Positions 26,737 to 36,337 of a stretch of 64,000 bases of DNA are shown in pieces. Source of the stretch: Sphingomonas sp. PP-F2F-G114-C0414. GTDB taxonomy: Bacteria > Pseudomonadota > Alphaproteobacteria > Sphingomonadales > Sphingomonadaceae. Numbering within the stretch: the first letter of the stretch is position 1; every line of letters starts with the position of its first letter. Both the position numbers and the translations under genes were made by a program. Where the stretch lies: contig NZ_RCWT01000010.1 of NCBI RefSeq assembly GCF_003688595.1, forward strand, positions 620,001-684,000, written 5' to 3'. The notes beneath the pieces are model-generated. The model was not told where the DNA came from, made no database searches, and worked only from the letters and a program-made list of their open reading frames with translations.

Positions 26737-28128
26737 ATGATCCTCCGCCTCCTCGCCGTCGCCGCGCTGCTCCCAACTCCCGCCATCGCGCAATCGCTCA
26801 CCCCCACCGAAACCGCGCAGATCGATACGCTGGTCACCGGCGCGCTCGGCGATACCGGTGTGCCGTCCGCCTCGATCGCCGTAGTCCGCGGCGGGCGGAT
26901 CGTGTTCGCCAAGGCGTACGGGAAGCCCTCCGAGGCGATCGCCAAGGCAGACCCCAAACTCCCCTACCAGATCGCCTCCATCTCGAAGCAGTTCACCGCC
27001 GCCGCGATCCTGCTGCTCGAGGACGAGGGCAAGCTCAGCCTCGACGACACCGTCGCGAAATACATCCCCGGCATCACCGGCGGCGACCGCATCACCATCC
27101 GCCAGTTGCTCAGCCACACCTCGGGCCTCCAGGATTACTGGCCGCAGGACTACAGCTTCGCGGCGATGGCCAAGCCCGTCACGCCGCAGCAGATCGTCGA
27201 TCGCTGGGCCAAGAAGCCGCTCGACTTCGCACCCGGCACGCAGTGGCAATATTCCAACACCGGCTACGTCGTCGCCGGGCTTATCGTGGAGAAGATCGCG
27301 CACCAGCCGCTGCTTAGCTTCCTCCAGCAACGCATCTTCAAGCCGCTCGACATCCGCGCGCTCGACCAAGACAAGGCGATCGGCAAGGCGTTCCCGCAAG
27401 GCTATGGCCGCTTCGCCCTCGGCCCCGTCCGCCCCGAGACCCCCAGCGCGGACGGCTGGCTCTACGCCGCCGGCGAACTCTCGATGAGCGCCGAAGACCT
27501 CGCCAAATGGGACGTCGCGCGCCTCAACCGCACCACGCTCCCCGCCGACGACTGGGCCGCGCAGGAAACCCCCGTCAAGCTCGCCGACGGATCGAGCAAC
27601 GGCTACGGCCTCGGCGTCTTCACCGGCAGCGCGAATGGCCGCCGCTATGTCGAGCACAGCGGCGAAGCGGTCGGCTTCCTGTCCGAGAACACCGTCTATC
27701 CCGACGACAAGGCGGCCATCGTCGTCGTCACCAACAGCTGGTTCAGCGACGCAACGGGTCGCATCGCCGCCGGCGTCGCCAAGATCGTCCTGCCGCCCGC
27801 CGCCGCCAGCGCGGAGGACACGGCCGCACTCGGCCGGGCCCGCGCCGTCTACGACCAGCTCCGCACCGGCACGCTCGACCGCAGAGGCCTGACCGAAGAC
27901 GCCAACTATTACTTCAAGCCGGTCGCGCTCGCCGACTACAAGACCAGCCTCAGCGCGCTCGGCGAGCCCACCGCGTTCGCACAAACCGGCAAGACCCGCT
28001 TGCGCGGGGGCTTCGTCAACCGCACCTACCGCATCACCTATCCCGACCGCACGCTGTCGCTTAGCACCTATGCCGAGCCCGGCGCGAACGGTCGATACGA
28101 ACAACTTTTGGTGGCGCCCGCACAATGA
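26737..28128 (+). CDS. Exported serine hydrolase of the class C beta-lactamase/esterase family
   Basis: A 463-residue periplasmic hydrolase. The signal peptide is MILRLLAVAALLPTPAIAQ. The active-site SxxK is in YQIASISKQF (about residues 81-90), followed by the LLSHTSGLQDYW block and YxN in QYSNTGYVV; the late HSGEAVGF takes the place of the KTG motif. This pattern marks the AmpC-like hydrolase/esterase group rather than a resistance enzyme; targets may be D-amino peptides or esters. The start at 26737 begins the signal peptide directly; the frame is open further upstream. Its stop overlaps the next gene by ATGA, so the two are translationally coupled. Confidence 0.9.
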   Translation: MILRLLAVAALLPTPAIAQSLTPTETAQIDTLVTGALGDTGVPSASIAVVRGGRIVFAKAYGKPSEAIAKADPKLPYQIASISKQFTAAAILLLEDEGKLSLDDTVAKYIPGITGGDRITIRQLLSHTSGLQDYWPQDYSFAAMAKPVTPQQIVDRWAKKPLDFAPGTQWQYSNTGYVVAGLIVEKIAHQPLLSFLQQRIFKPLDIRALDQDKAIGKAFPQGYGRFALGPVRPETPSADGWLYAAGELSMSAEDLAKWDVARLNRTTLPADDWAAQETPVKLADGSSNGYGLGVFTGSANGRRYVEHSGEAVGFLSENTVYPDDKAAIVVVTNSWFSDATGRIAAGVAKIVLPPAAASAEDTAALGRARAVYDQLRTGTLDRRGLTEDANYYFKPVALADYKTSLSALGEPTAFAQTGKTRLRGGFVNRTYRITYPDRTLSLSTYAEPGANGRYEQLLVAPAQ

Positions 28129-29510
28129 CCGACTTCGCCTCGATGCTCCAACCCGACCGCGGCCAGCCCGCGCGGACGATCCACGTCGTCGAGCCCGACG
28201 CGTATGAAAGCTGGCTCGCCAAACAGTCGCAGCGCATCCGCACGACGATCGCCGCGCACCGACTGACCGGCAAGGCCGGCGACCGCGCGGTCCTGCCCGG
28301 CGAGACCGCGGATGACTGGTCGATGCTCCTGGTCTGCAACGAAGCGGTAACGTCGCCGTGGCGGATCGCATCGCTCGGCGCCTCGCTACCCGAGGGCACA
28401 TACCGACTTGCGGAGGGTCAGGTCGGCGCTGCCGGGCTCGGCTGGATGCTCGCCCAGCACCAGTTCACCCGCTACGTAAAGCCAGACGCGACCGGCCTGC
28501 GCGTGCTGCTAACCGAAGACGCCGCGCACATCGACGAGACGGTCCGCCTCGCCGAAGCCACCGCGCTCGTCCGCGATCTCGTCAACACCGGCGCCTCCGA
28601 CATGGGGCCCGCCGATCTCGAAGCCGCTGCCGAGACGCTCGCCAAACGCCACGGCGCGACCGTCACGACCACGCGCGGCGATGCGCTGGCGACCGGCTAC
28701 CCGATGATCCACGCGGTCGGCCAGGCCGCGAGCAAGGACCGCGCGCCACGGTTGATCGAACTCGAATGGGGCGAGCTCGCGCACCCCCGCATCGCGCTGG
28801 TCGGCAAGGGCGTCACCTTCGACACCGGCGGGCTCGACATCAAGCCGTCGGCGGGCATGCGGCTAATGAAGAAGGACATGGGCGGCGCGGCGCACGCGTT
28901 GGCGCTCGCGAGCCTCGTGATGGCCGCCAAGCTCCCGGTCCGTCTCCACCTCCTGATCCCCGCGGTCGAGAACTCCATCGCCGGCAACGCCTTCCGCCCC
29001 GGCGACGTGCTCGCCACGCGCAAGGGGCTGACGGTCGAGAACACCAACACCGACGCAGAAGGTCGCCTCGTGCTCGGCGATGCATTGACCAAGGCGGGCG
29101 AGAGCAATCCGGAACTGATCCTCGACTTCGCCACCCTGACCGGCGCGGCACGCGTCGCACTAGGTCCGGACCTGCCGCCGATGTTCACCGACGACGAGCC
29201 GCTCGCGGCGGACCTGCTCGCGTCCGGACTGGAACAGAACGACCAGATGTGGCGGCTGCCGCTCTGGAACGGTTATGACGAGATGCTCAAGTCGGACATC
29301 GCCGACATGGTCAACGCCCCCGATGGCGGATTCGCGGGCGCGATCACCGCCGCACTGTTCCTCCGCCGGTTCGTGCCGAAGGGTACGGCGTGGGCGCATC
29401 TCGACGTGTTCGCCTGGCGGCCGTCCGGCAAGCCGGGGCGTCCGAAGGGTGGCGAGGCCTATGCCCTCCGCGCCGCATTCGCGATGTTGGCGAAGCGGTA
29501 CGCACGCTGA
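28125..29510 (+). CDS. Leucyl aminopeptidase family protein (M17)
   Basis: A 461-residue cytosolic metallo-aminopeptidase that releases N-terminal residues from peptides using two metal ions. The C-terminal catalytic domain (about 170-461) shows the metal and catalytic blocks VGKGVTFDTGGLDIKP, KKDMGGAAH and NTDAEGRLVLGDAL. The first 160 residues are a divergent M17 N-domain. It overlaps the upstream serine hydrolase by four bases, suggesting that an exported hydrolase and an internal peptidase act in turn on the same peptide source; that is inference. Confidence 0.94.
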   Translation: MTDFASMLQPDRGQPARTIHVVEPDAYESWLAKQSQRIRTTIAAHRLTGKAGDRAVLPGETADDWSMLLVCNEAVTSPWRIASLGASLPEGTYRLAEGQVGAAGLGWMLAQHQFTRYVKPDATGLRVLLTEDAAHIDETVRLAEATALVRDLVNTGASDMGPADLEAAAETLAKRHGATVTTTRGDALATGYPMIHAVGQAASKDRAPRLIELEWGELAHPRIALVGKGVTFDTGGLDIKPSAGMRLMKKDMGGAAHALALASLVMAAKLPVRLHLLIPAVENSIAGNAFRPGDVLATRKGLTVENTNTDAEGRLVLGDALTKAGESNPELILDFATLTGAARVALGPDLPPMFTDDEPLAADLLASGLEQNDQMWRLPLWNGYDEMLKSDIADMVNAPDGGFAGAITAALFLRRFVPKGTAWAHLDVFAWRPSGKPGRPKGGEAYALRAAFAMLAKRYAR

Positions 29511-29531
29511 ACAAAGGGAACACCAATAACG

Positions 29532-29627
29532 CCGTCATCCCCGCGCAGATGTGGATCCATAATCTCAGGTGTCGGTGATCACACCGATACGATAGCCAGT
29601 ATGGGTTCCCGCCTTCGCGGGAATGAC
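29532..29627. repeat. Palindromic repeat (TTCCCGCCTTCGCGGGAA family), one arm degenerate
   Basis: An intact hairpin TTCCCGCCTTCGCGGGAA (29606-29623) followed by TGACG pairs with a decayed copy CGTCATCCCCGCG near 29532. It sits in the gap between two convergent genes, 27 bp from the downstream stop. Confidence 0.65.
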
Positions 29628-29649
29628 GACGGTGACGCAGTAACCGCTA

Positions 29650-30348
29650 TCACCCGGTCGCGAACTGCCCGAACGGCAGCAGCTTGTCCGCCAGCGCCTT
29701 CGTCGCAGTCGCATCACCCGCGCGCAGCGGCACCAGCACCGCCATCGCCGCCTTGCGCACATACCCGTCGATCGCGGTCGGCGTCGGCGCCCTGCTCGCC
29801 GTCTCGACCAGCGCGCGTCCCCGAACATCGTTCGGATCGAGCTCGAGCCGCAACAACCCCGCCAAGCCGGCAAACATCGCGCGATTACCCCCCAGCGCCA
29901 CCGACCGTTCCAGCGCGTCGAACCCGGTCGCCTTTTGCGCGCCGGCCACCGCACGCCCGACGAACCGCCCAAGCTTGGCGATCACCCCGATATGCCACGC
30001 GCCCAATGCAGCCTGCGCCTCGGCATTATGCGGATAGCGCGTCACCAACGCCTCATATTGCCGCCGCGCGGCGATCGCCTGCGATCGATTGCCGAGCAGC
30101 TTGGCACGATACCCATTCGCCATCGCCTGCATGATCGCGGCCTCGGCATCGTTCGGCGAACGGCTGAGCGCCTGCCCCGCGGCTGCGGCCGCCTTGTCGA
30201 TCCGGGCCAGCGCGACACCGCGATCGCGGTCGACGAACCCGGCCTGGGTCAGCAATTCGCGCGGCGTCTCTGCCCTGGCAGGGATCGCAGATACCACCGC
30301 GCAGGCCGCGATCGACGCGCCGACGCATCCGGGAAACCACTTGGCCAT
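29650..30348 (-). CDS. Exported TPR-like helical repeat protein, function unknown
   Basis: A 232-residue protein with a signal peptide (MAKWFPGCVGASIAACAVVSAIPARAE) and a mature part made of helix pairs spaced like tetratricopeptide repeats, for example QALSRSPNDAEAAIMQAMAN and YEALVTRYPHNAEAQAALGA. Such proteins bind partners in the periplasm; no enzyme motif is visible. The start at 30348 has GAGGG six bases upstream and begins the signal peptide; an ATG eight codons earlier is less likely. It is monocistronic, downstream of tpiA on the same strand but separated by 142 bp. Confidence 0.75.
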   Translation of the reverse strand: MAKWFPGCVGASIAACAVVSAIPARAETPRELLTQAGFVDRDRGVALARIDKAAAAAGQALSRSPNDAEAAIMQAMANGYRAKLLGNRSQAIAARRQYEALVTRYPHNAEAQAALGAWHIGVIAKLGRFVGRAVAGAQKATGFDALERSVALGGNRAMFAGLAGLLRLELDPNDVRGRALVETASRAPTPTAIDGYVRKAAMAVLVPLRAGDATATKALADKLLPFGQFATG

Positions 30349-30490
30349 ATCAACCCTCGCACGAAAACCCATCCACGCCGATCAGACGATCATCTCGCCG
30401 AATCGTCCATTAATCATAAGACCATAGGGTTTATCGGGACTTAACAATTCTTTACACGGGCACTTCTTTGCACTGGTACGCGGCGCCCCG

Positions 30491-31237
30491 TTACAGGGAT
30501 GCCGCCGCCTCGATGATCGGCACGAACTTCGCCGCGGTCAGGCTCGCCCCCCCGACCAGCGCGCCATCGACGTTCGGCGTATCCAGGATCGACGCCGCGT
30601 TCGCCCCCGTCACCGATCCGCCGTAGAGGATCCGCACGCCCGCCGCTGCATCGCCGATCAGCATCCGCAGTTTCGCGCGCGCGATCGCATGGATCGCCGC
30701 GATCTCGTCGAGCGTCGGCGTCCGCCCCGTGCCGATCGCCCAGCGCGGCTCATAGGCCAGCGTGAACCAGCTGCCGTCGGCATTGTCCGGCACCGATTTT
30801 TCGATCTGCGCCTGCACCACGCGCTCGGCACGGTCGGCGTCGCGCTCGGCTTCGGTCTCGCCGCAGCACAAAATCACGTTGAGCCCCTGCCGCCGCGCTG
30901 CCGCCGCCTTCGCCCAGGCATCGTGGCTCGTCTCGTGCTGGTCCGCGCGCCGCTCCGAATGGCCGACGATCGTGAACGACGCGCCGACTTCCTTGACCAT
31001 CGCCGCCGACACGCAGCCGGTATGCGCGCCCGAATCCGCCTCGTGCACGTCCTCCGCACCGATCGCCAACCCCGGCACGCGCTCCGATGCGCCGGCGATC
31101 AGCGTGAACGGCACCGCGACCGATACGTCGATTCCCGGCGCAGCGCTCGCCGCCGCCGCGATCGCATCGAGTTCGACGAGCATCGCCCGCGACCCGTTCA
31201 TCTTCCAGTTTCCCGCTACCAGCTTGCGCCGCATCAT
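30491..31237 (-). CDS. tpiA: Triosephosphate isomerase
   Basis: Interconverts dihydroxyacetone phosphate and glyceraldehyde-3-phosphate in glycolysis. The 248-residue TIM barrel shows the catalytic lysine in GNWKMNG (about residues 9-15), the electrophilic histidine in VGHSERR (about 95), the catalytic glutamate in LAYEPRWAIGTG (about 165) and the phosphate loops YGGSVTGANA and GALVGGASL. GGGAGA lies just before the double ATG at 31232-31237, so either methionine may start. It diverges from the PpiD-like gene, sharing about 160 bp. Confidence 0.97.
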   Translation of the reverse strand: MMRRKLVAGNWKMNGSRAMLVELDAIAAAASAAPGIDVSVAVPFTLIAGASERVPGLAIGAEDVHEADSGAHTGCVSAAMVKEVGASFTIVGHSERRADQHETSHDAWAKAAAARRQGLNVILCCGETEAERDADRAERVVQAQIEKSVPDNADGSWFTLAYEPRWAIGTGRTPTLDEIAAIHAIARAKLRMLIGDAAAGVRILYGGSVTGANAASILDTPNVDGALVGGASLTAAKFVPIIEAAASL

Positions 31238-31398
31238 GTTCTCCCGAGCATTTTGCCCAGCGATAGCGCCGCCGCCAGCCCGCGCACAACCCTAAGCGCG
31301 CCCATCCGGGCCAGCATCACCTTGACTCGCCCCGACTTGAAGAGCCGCCTTCGCCCCCGTAAAGCACGCATGTTCCTATCCCTGTCGATCGGCTGTCC

Positions 31399-33354
31399 AT
31401 GCTCGCTTTCTTCCGCCGTCTTACCCAATCGAAGGCCGGCGTGATCATCACGTTCCTGGTGCTCGGCGTCATCGCGCTCGCGTTCGCGGCGGGCGATGTC
31501 ACGGGGCTCAGTTCGATGACCGGTGGCGCAGGGATCACCGGCGGCGACGTCGCCAAGGTCGGCAAGGCCGAGGTGACCGCGAACGAACTCAAGACGCAGG
31601 CGCAGACGCAGCTCGAAGGCTTCCGCCAGGAACAGCCGACGCTCGACATGGCGACCTTCGTCAACCAGGGCGGGCTCGACGGCACGCTCGACCGGATCGT
31701 CTCCAGCATGGCGCTCGAACAGTTCGGCCGTGCGCAGGGCATGGTCGTCAGCAAGCGCTCGGTCGATGGCCAGATCGCCAGCATCCCCGCACTGCAGGGC
31801 CCGACCGGCAAGTTCGACGAGAATCTGTACCGTCAGATTCTCGCCCAGCGCAAGCTGACCGACGCGCAGATCCGCGGCGACATGGTCCGCGACACGTTCG
31901 CACAGCAGCTCACGCTGCCCAGCAACGGTGCGACGCAGGTGTCGAGCCAGCTCGCGCTCCCCTACGCCTCGCTGCTGCTCGAAAAGCGCACCGGCACGAT
32001 CGGCTTCATCCCCGCGGCCGTCGTCCCTGCCGGCCCCGCGCCGACGGATGCCGACCTCACCACATTCTACAAGCGCAACATCGCCCGCTACACGGTGCCC
32101 GAGCGCCGCATCGTCCGCTACGCGGTCATCACGCCCGAGCAGGTCAAGGCGCAGGCCGTCCCGACCGACGCCGAGATCGCCAAGACCTATCAGCAGGATC
32201 GCGCGCGTTACGCCGCGACCGAGAAGCGCACGATCACGCAGGTGGTCGTCGCCGATCAGGCCGGCGCCACCGCGCTCGCCGCCAAAGTTAAGGGTGGCGC
32301 GAGCCTCGCCGACGCCGCCCGCGCGACCGGGCTCGAAGCCTCGACGCAGACCGGCGTCGAAAAGGCCGCCTATGCCGGCACCACTTCACCGCAGGTCGCC
32401 GACACGGTGTTCGCCGCCGTCGACGGCGCGGTGATCGGCCCGGTCCGTACCCAGCTCGGCTGGACCGTCGCCAAGGTCGACAAGATCGACAAGGTCGCGG
32501 CCCGCTCGCTCGATCAGGTCCGCGGCGAGATCGCCGCGGCTCTTGGCATCCAGAAGGCCGCCGCGGCGCTGTCCGACATCCACGACAAGATCGACGACTC
32601 GCTGTCGAAGAACGCCACGTTCGACGAGGTCATCGCCGACCAGAAGCTCAAGCAGGTCACCACGCCCGCGCTGATCGCAAGCGGTGCCAACCCCGACGAT
32701 CCCGCCAGCCAGCCGAACGCCGCGATCGCGCCGCTCGTCGCCGCTGCGTTCCAGGCCGCCGAGGGCGATGCCCCGCAGCTCGTCCAGCTCGGCACCGACG
32801 GCGGCTTCGCAGTCTTCGCGCTCGGTCGTGTCGTCCGCGCAACGCCGCGTCCACTTGCGCAGGTTCGTGCTGCGGTGCTTCACGACGTCACCGCCGATCG
32901 CGCGCGGCAGGCGGCGCGGAAGGTCGCTGCCGATGTGCTGGCGCGGATCAACAAGGGCATGCCGATCCAGCAGTCGCTCGGCCAGACCGGGCTGAAGCTG
33001 CCCGCCGCACGCCCACTGACCGCCTCGCGCGCGCAGATCGCCGCGGATCCGCGCGGTGCGCCGCCTGCGCTCGCGTTGATGTTCAGCATGGCGCCGAACA
33101 CCGCCAAGACGCTCGCGGCACCCGACGACAGCGGCTGGTTCGTCATCAAGCTCGACAGCATCGCCAGCGGCAACGCGGCCGGCAACGCCGCCGCGATCAA
33201 GGCGGCGCGCGCCAATATCGGCCGCTCGGTCGGTCGCGAATATGTCGAGCAGTTCGCCAAGGCGGTCCGCGCCGACGTCGGCGTCAAGATCAACGCGGCC
33301 TCGCTCGCGCGCATCCGGGCCGACCTGCTCGGCCAGGGCGGCAGCGGGAACTGA
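31399..33354 (+). CDS. PpiD-like periplasmic folding protein (SurA N-terminal/parvulin)
   Basis: A 651-residue chaperone or peptidyl-prolyl isomerase anchored in the inner membrane by one helix (about residues 13-32, VIITFLVLGVIALAFAAGDV). The SurA_N-type helical region spans about 40-190, the central parvulin-like part about 215-370, and a helical C-terminal part follows. It probably assists outer-membrane and exported protein folding at the translocon exit. It stands five bases before trpE, an association seen in several alphaproteobacteria, so the trp genes may be read from its promoter. The parvulin core looks divergent and may lack isomerase activity, as is common for PpiD. Confidence 0.9.
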   Translation: MLAFFRRLTQSKAGVIITFLVLGVIALAFAAGDVTGLSSMTGGAGITGGDVAKVGKAEVTANELKTQAQTQLEGFRQEQPTLDMATFVNQGGLDGTLDRIVSSMALEQFGRAQGMVVSKRSVDGQIASIPALQGPTGKFDENLYRQILAQRKLTDAQIRGDMVRDTFAQQLTLPSNGATQVSSQLALPYASLLLEKRTGTIGFIPAAVVPAGPAPTDADLTTFYKRNIARYTVPERRIVRYAVITPEQVKAQAVPTDAEIAKTYQQDRARYAATEKRTITQVVVADQAGATALAAKVKGGASLADAARATGLEASTQTGVEKAAYAGTTSPQVADTVFAAVDGAVIGPVRTQLGWTVAKVDKIDKVAARSLDQVRGEIAAALGIQKAAAALSDIHDKIDDSLSKNATFDEVIADQKLKQVTTPALIASGANPDDPASQPNAAIAPLVAAAFQAAEGDAPQLVQLGTDGGFAVFALGRVVRATPRPLAQVRAAVLHDVTADRARQAARKVAADVLARINKGMPIQQSLGQTGLKLPAARPLTASRAQIAADPRGAPPALALMFSMAPNTAKTLAAPDDSGWFVIKLDSIASGNAAGNAAAIKAARANIGRSVGREYVEQFAKAVRADVGVKINAASLARIRADLLGQGGSGN

Positions 33355-33358
33355 TCGC

Positions 33359-34849
33359 ATGAGCGCGCGTGAAGCTCTCGCCGAAGGGCGCCCCGCGCTC
33401 ATCTGGCGCCGTCAGGTCGCCGACACCGAAACCCCGGTCGCCGCCGCGCTGAAGCTGATTGAGCCGGGGCGTGGCGACTTCCTGCTCGAATCGGTCGAGG
33501 GCGGCGCGATCCGCGGTCGCCACAGCCTGATCGGACTCGCCCCCGACCTGCTGTTCCGCGCGCACGGCCACCGCGCCGAGATCAACCGCCAGTGGGCGAC
33601 CGATCGCGAGACGTTCGCGCCGTGCCCGGTCCCGACCCTCGACGCGTTGCGCGCGCTGGTCGCCGAATGCCGTGCGGAGGTTCCACCCGAACTGCCCCGC
33701 GCGCTCGCCTGCCTGGTCGGCTATTTCGGCTACGAGACGATCGGCCTGGTCGAAGCCCTGCCGCAACCGCCGGTCGATCCGCTCGGCCTGCCCGACATGA
33801 TCTTCGTGCGCCCGAGCGTTGTCCTGGTGTTCGATCGCCTCGCCGACGCGCTCTATCTCGTTGCGCCCGCCTGGCCGGATCCGACGCGCGATGCGGACTC
33901 GATCGTGGCCGAGGCCGAAGAGCGTCTCGACGCTGTGGCCGCCAAGCTCGCGAGCACCCCCGTTCCCGCGCCAGTCCAAGCCGACGTCGCCGAACCGATC
34001 TACACGCCAGCGCTCCCCGAAGGCCGCTACGGCGAAATGGTCGCCACTGCGAAGGACTACATCCTCGCCGGGGACATCTTCCAGGTCGTGCTCGCGCAGC
34101 GCTTCAGCACGCCGTTCGCGCTGCCGCCGTTCGAGCTCTACCGCTCGCTACGCCGCATCAACCCGTCGCCGTTCCTGTACCACCTCGACCTCCCCGGCTT
34201 CGCGCTGATCGGATCGAGCCCCGAGATCCTCGTCCGCGTCCGCGACGACGAAGTCACGATCCGCCCGATCGCCGGCACACGCCCGCGCGGCAAGACCCCC
34301 GCGGAGGACGAAGCCAACCGCATAGGCCTGCTCGCCGACCCGAAGGAGCGCGCGGAACACCTTATGCTGCTCGATCTCGGCCGCAACGACGTCGGCCGCG
34401 CCGCGTCACCCGGCTCGGTAAAGGTGACCGCCAGCTACGGCGTCGAATTCTACAGCCACGTCATGCACATAGTGTCGAACGTCGTCGGCACGTTGTCCCC
34501 CGACAAGGACGCGCTCGACGCCCTCTTCGCAGGCTTCCCCGCCGGCACCGTCAGCGGCGCGCCGAAAGTCCGCGCCTGCCAGATCATCGCCGAACTCGAG
34601 CCCGAACGCCGCGGCGCATACGCGGGCGGGGTCGGTTATTTCTCCCCCGACGGCTCGATGGATTCATGCATCGTGCTGCGGACGGCAGTGGTGAAGGACG
34701 GCACGATCCATGTCCAGGCGGGCGCGGGGATCGTCGCGGACAGCATCCCCGAATACGAACAACGCGAATGCGAAGCCAAGGCTGGCGCGATACTCGCCGC
34801 CGCACGCGAAGCGGTCAGCAGGGCAAAGGGTTCGGGCTTCGGCCAGTAA
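33359..34849 (+). CDS. trpE: Anthranilate synthase component I
   Basis: Converts chorismate to anthranilate with ammonia supplied by TrpG, the first committed step of tryptophan synthesis. The 496-residue protein has the N-terminal regulatory domain (LLES near residue 42 is the tryptophan-sensing element) and the chorismate-binding domain with PSPFLYHL, IRPIAGTRPRGKTPAEDE, FPAGTVSGAPK and GGVGYFSPDGSMDSCI. The ATG at 33359 lies 5 bp after the PpiD-like gene. A hypothetical gene on the opposite strand separates it from trpG, so the trp genes here form two groups. Confidence 0.97.
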   Translation: MSAREALAEGRPALIWRRQVADTETPVAAALKLIEPGRGDFLLESVEGGAIRGRHSLIGLAPDLLFRAHGHRAEINRQWATDRETFAPCPVPTLDALRALVAECRAEVPPELPRALACLVGYFGYETIGLVEALPQPPVDPLGLPDMIFVRPSVVLVFDRLADALYLVAPAWPDPTRDADSIVAEAEERLDAVAAKLASTPVPAPVQADVAEPIYTPALPEGRYGEMVATAKDYILAGDIFQVVLAQRFSTPFALPPFELYRSLRRINPSPFLYHLDLPGFALIGSSPEILVRVRDDEVTIRPIAGTRPRGKTPAEDEANRIGLLADPKERAEHLMLLDLGRNDVGRAASPGSVKVTASYGVEFYSHVMHIVSNVVGTLSPDKDALDALFAGFPAGTVSGAPKVRACQIIAELEPERRGAYAGGVGYFSPDGSMDSCIVLRTAVVKDGTIHVQAGAGIVADSIPEYEQRECEAKAGAILAAAREAVSRAKGSGFGQ

Positions 34850-34894
34850 ACCGTCGATGACGTAGCAGGAAAATGGCCACATCCAGCGGTCATA

Positions 34895-34998
34895 CCACCC
34901 CGGCGAAGGCCGGGGCCCACATGGCAAGGTCGCAGTAATCGCCCGCAACCCTCGTTACTCCTCGTTCCCAATTGGGCCCCGGCCTTCGCCGGGGTGGT
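34895..34998. repeat. Palindromic repeat pair (CCCCGGCGAAGGCCGGGG family)
   Basis: Same family and inverted layout as 11272-11374. It lies between the trpE stop and the stop of the convergent exported-protein gene, 39 bp from the latter. Confidence 0.8.
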
Positions 34999-35037
34999 TG
35001 GTTTTCAGGGAGTGAGCGGTCCGACCCGACAAAGAGC

Positions 35038-35442
35038 TTAAGGCTGCGTGTTCGACTCGCTAGCCGACGCCCGACGTTCCGCCGCATACGCCTGGTTACG
35101 CTGCATGAAGCAGCCCGACTGACCGCCCGTACCGACCGCCGAACACGTATCCGGCAACCCGCCAGCCACACGTCCCACCTGATCCATCGTCGCCGCGCGG
35201 TTCACCCAGCTCTGGTTCTTCGCGGCGATCGGCTTGTCGTCGCGCAGCGATTTCGGGATCCGGTACGGCTGGTCGAGCGTCGAGCACACGACGATCTCGC
35301 CATTGCTCGACTTCGGGCATTTCTGGTCGCCAGTCAGCGTGACGCTGCGGATCCGCTGGGGCGGCGTGTCGACCTGCGCGTCCTGCGCGTAAGCCATGCC
35401 GGGAAGGGCGATCAGTGCAGCGAGGACGACGGTACGTAACAT
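35038..35442 (-). CDS. Exported hypothetical protein with conserved cysteines
   Basis: A 134-residue protein with a clear signal peptide (MLRTVVLAALIALPGMAYAQ). The mature part is small, with four cysteines (QKCPKSS, VVCSTLD, DTCSAV, GCFMQ) that could form two disulfides, and an EIVVCSTLDQPYRIP core. I have seen similar proteins only in sphingomonads and do not know a function. AAAGGAG lies nine bases before the ATG. It is placed on the opposite strand between trpE and trpG. Confidence 0.78.
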   Translation of the reverse strand: MLRTVVLAALIALPGMAYAQDAQVDTPPQRIRSVTLTGDQKCPKSSNGEIVVCSTLDQPYRIPKSLRDDKPIAAKNQSWVNRAATMDQVGRVAGGLPDTCSAVGTGGQSGCFMQRNQAYAAERRASASESNTQP

Positions 35443-35653
35443 CGGTTAAGCTCCTTTGAACGGATAACGTCCGTCACGCGGCATTGCTCCGCGCTGAATG
35501 ATGCGCGCCTGCCCCGCCGATATAGGAACGACGTCGACCATCCGCGACCAGCACATGCCGAATCTGGGGCAATCGGTCGCAGCCATCGATCAAGCACGAC
35601 GTCCGGGCGCGCTGCCATGTTGCACCACGCCGCGCTTAGGCTATGGCGACGCC

Positions 35654-36337
35654 ATGATCCTCGTCGTCGACAATTACGACAGCTTCACCTGGAACCTCGT
35701 CCATTACCTAATGGAACTGGGTGTCGAGGTCGAAGTCGTCCGCAACGATGCGATCTCCGCCGGGCAGGCTCTGTCGTCGGGCGCGGACGCGTTCCTCATT
35801 TCCCCCGGCCCCTGCACGCCGACCGAGGCGGGCGTAAGCCTCGACTTGGTCGCCGCCTGCGCGGACGCGGGCAAGCCCTTGCTAGGCGTGTGCCTTGGCC
35901 ATCAGGCGATCGGCCAGCATTTCGGCGGCAAGGTCGAACGCGGCGGCCTCATGCACGGCAAGACCTCGCCCGTCGTCCACGACGACACCGGGCTCTATGC
36001 AGGGCTGCCCTCACCGTTCATCGCCACGCGCTATCACTCGCTGATCGTCAACGCGGTCCCCGACACGCTGGTGGTGAACGCGACCGCGCAGGACGGCACG
36101 GTGATGGGCTTCCGCCACGAGACGCTGCCGATCCACGGCGTGCAGTTCCACCCGGAGAGCATCGCCACCGAACACGGACACGCGATGCTGGCGAACTTCC
36201 TCAAGATGGCGAACATCCCCCACCAGCTCCCCTCCCGCCTGCGGGAGGGGTCGGGGGAGGGCAGCGCCGCACCCACGACCTCGGCGAAGGAAGTAGCCCC
36301 TCCCCTGACCCCTCCCGCAAGCGGGAGGGGAATGTGA
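35654..36337 (+). CDS. trpG: Anthranilate synthase component II (glutamine amidotransferase) with repeat-derived C-terminal tail
   Basis: Releases ammonia from glutamine for TrpE. The class I amidotransferase core has [12 protein letters not shown], the nucleophile cysteine in [16 protein letters not shown], and the His/Glu pair in [14 protein letters not shown]. The core ends near residue 188; the remaining about 39 residues (Ser, Pro, Gly and Arg-rich) are encoded by a palindromic repeat pair and are not part of the family. The ATG at 35654 is the family start; the open frame upstream is not homologous. The stop TGA at 36335-36337 overlaps the trpD GTG. Confidence 0.96.
   Translation: MILVVDNYDSFTWNLVHYLMELGVEVEVVRNDAISAGQALSSGADAFLISPGPCTPTEAGVSLDLVAACADAGKPLLGVCLGHQAIGQHFGGKVERGGLMHGKTSPVVHDDTGLYAGLPSPFIATRYHSLIVNAVPDTLVVNATAQDGTVMGFRHETLPIHGVQFHPESIATEHGHAMLANFLKMANIPHQLPSRLREGSGEGSAAPTTSAKEVAPPLTPPASGRGM
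36227..36330. repeat. Palindromic repeat pair inside the trpG 3' end
   Basis: Two hairpins with arms CCCCTCCCGC/GCGGGAGGGG (36229-36250 and 36309-36330) flank about 58 bases. The pair lies wholly within the reading frame of trpG and stops three bases before the trpD start codon, so it encodes the TrpG tail and provides the GGAGG that acts as trpD ribosome binding site. Confidence 0.85.

Noticed and set aside
30441..30455. CtrA-like site TTAA-N7-TTAC between tpiA and the helical-repeat gene
   Set aside because: One half-site mismatch in an AT-rich gap, far from a start codon and without a cell-cycle gene; too weak to call.
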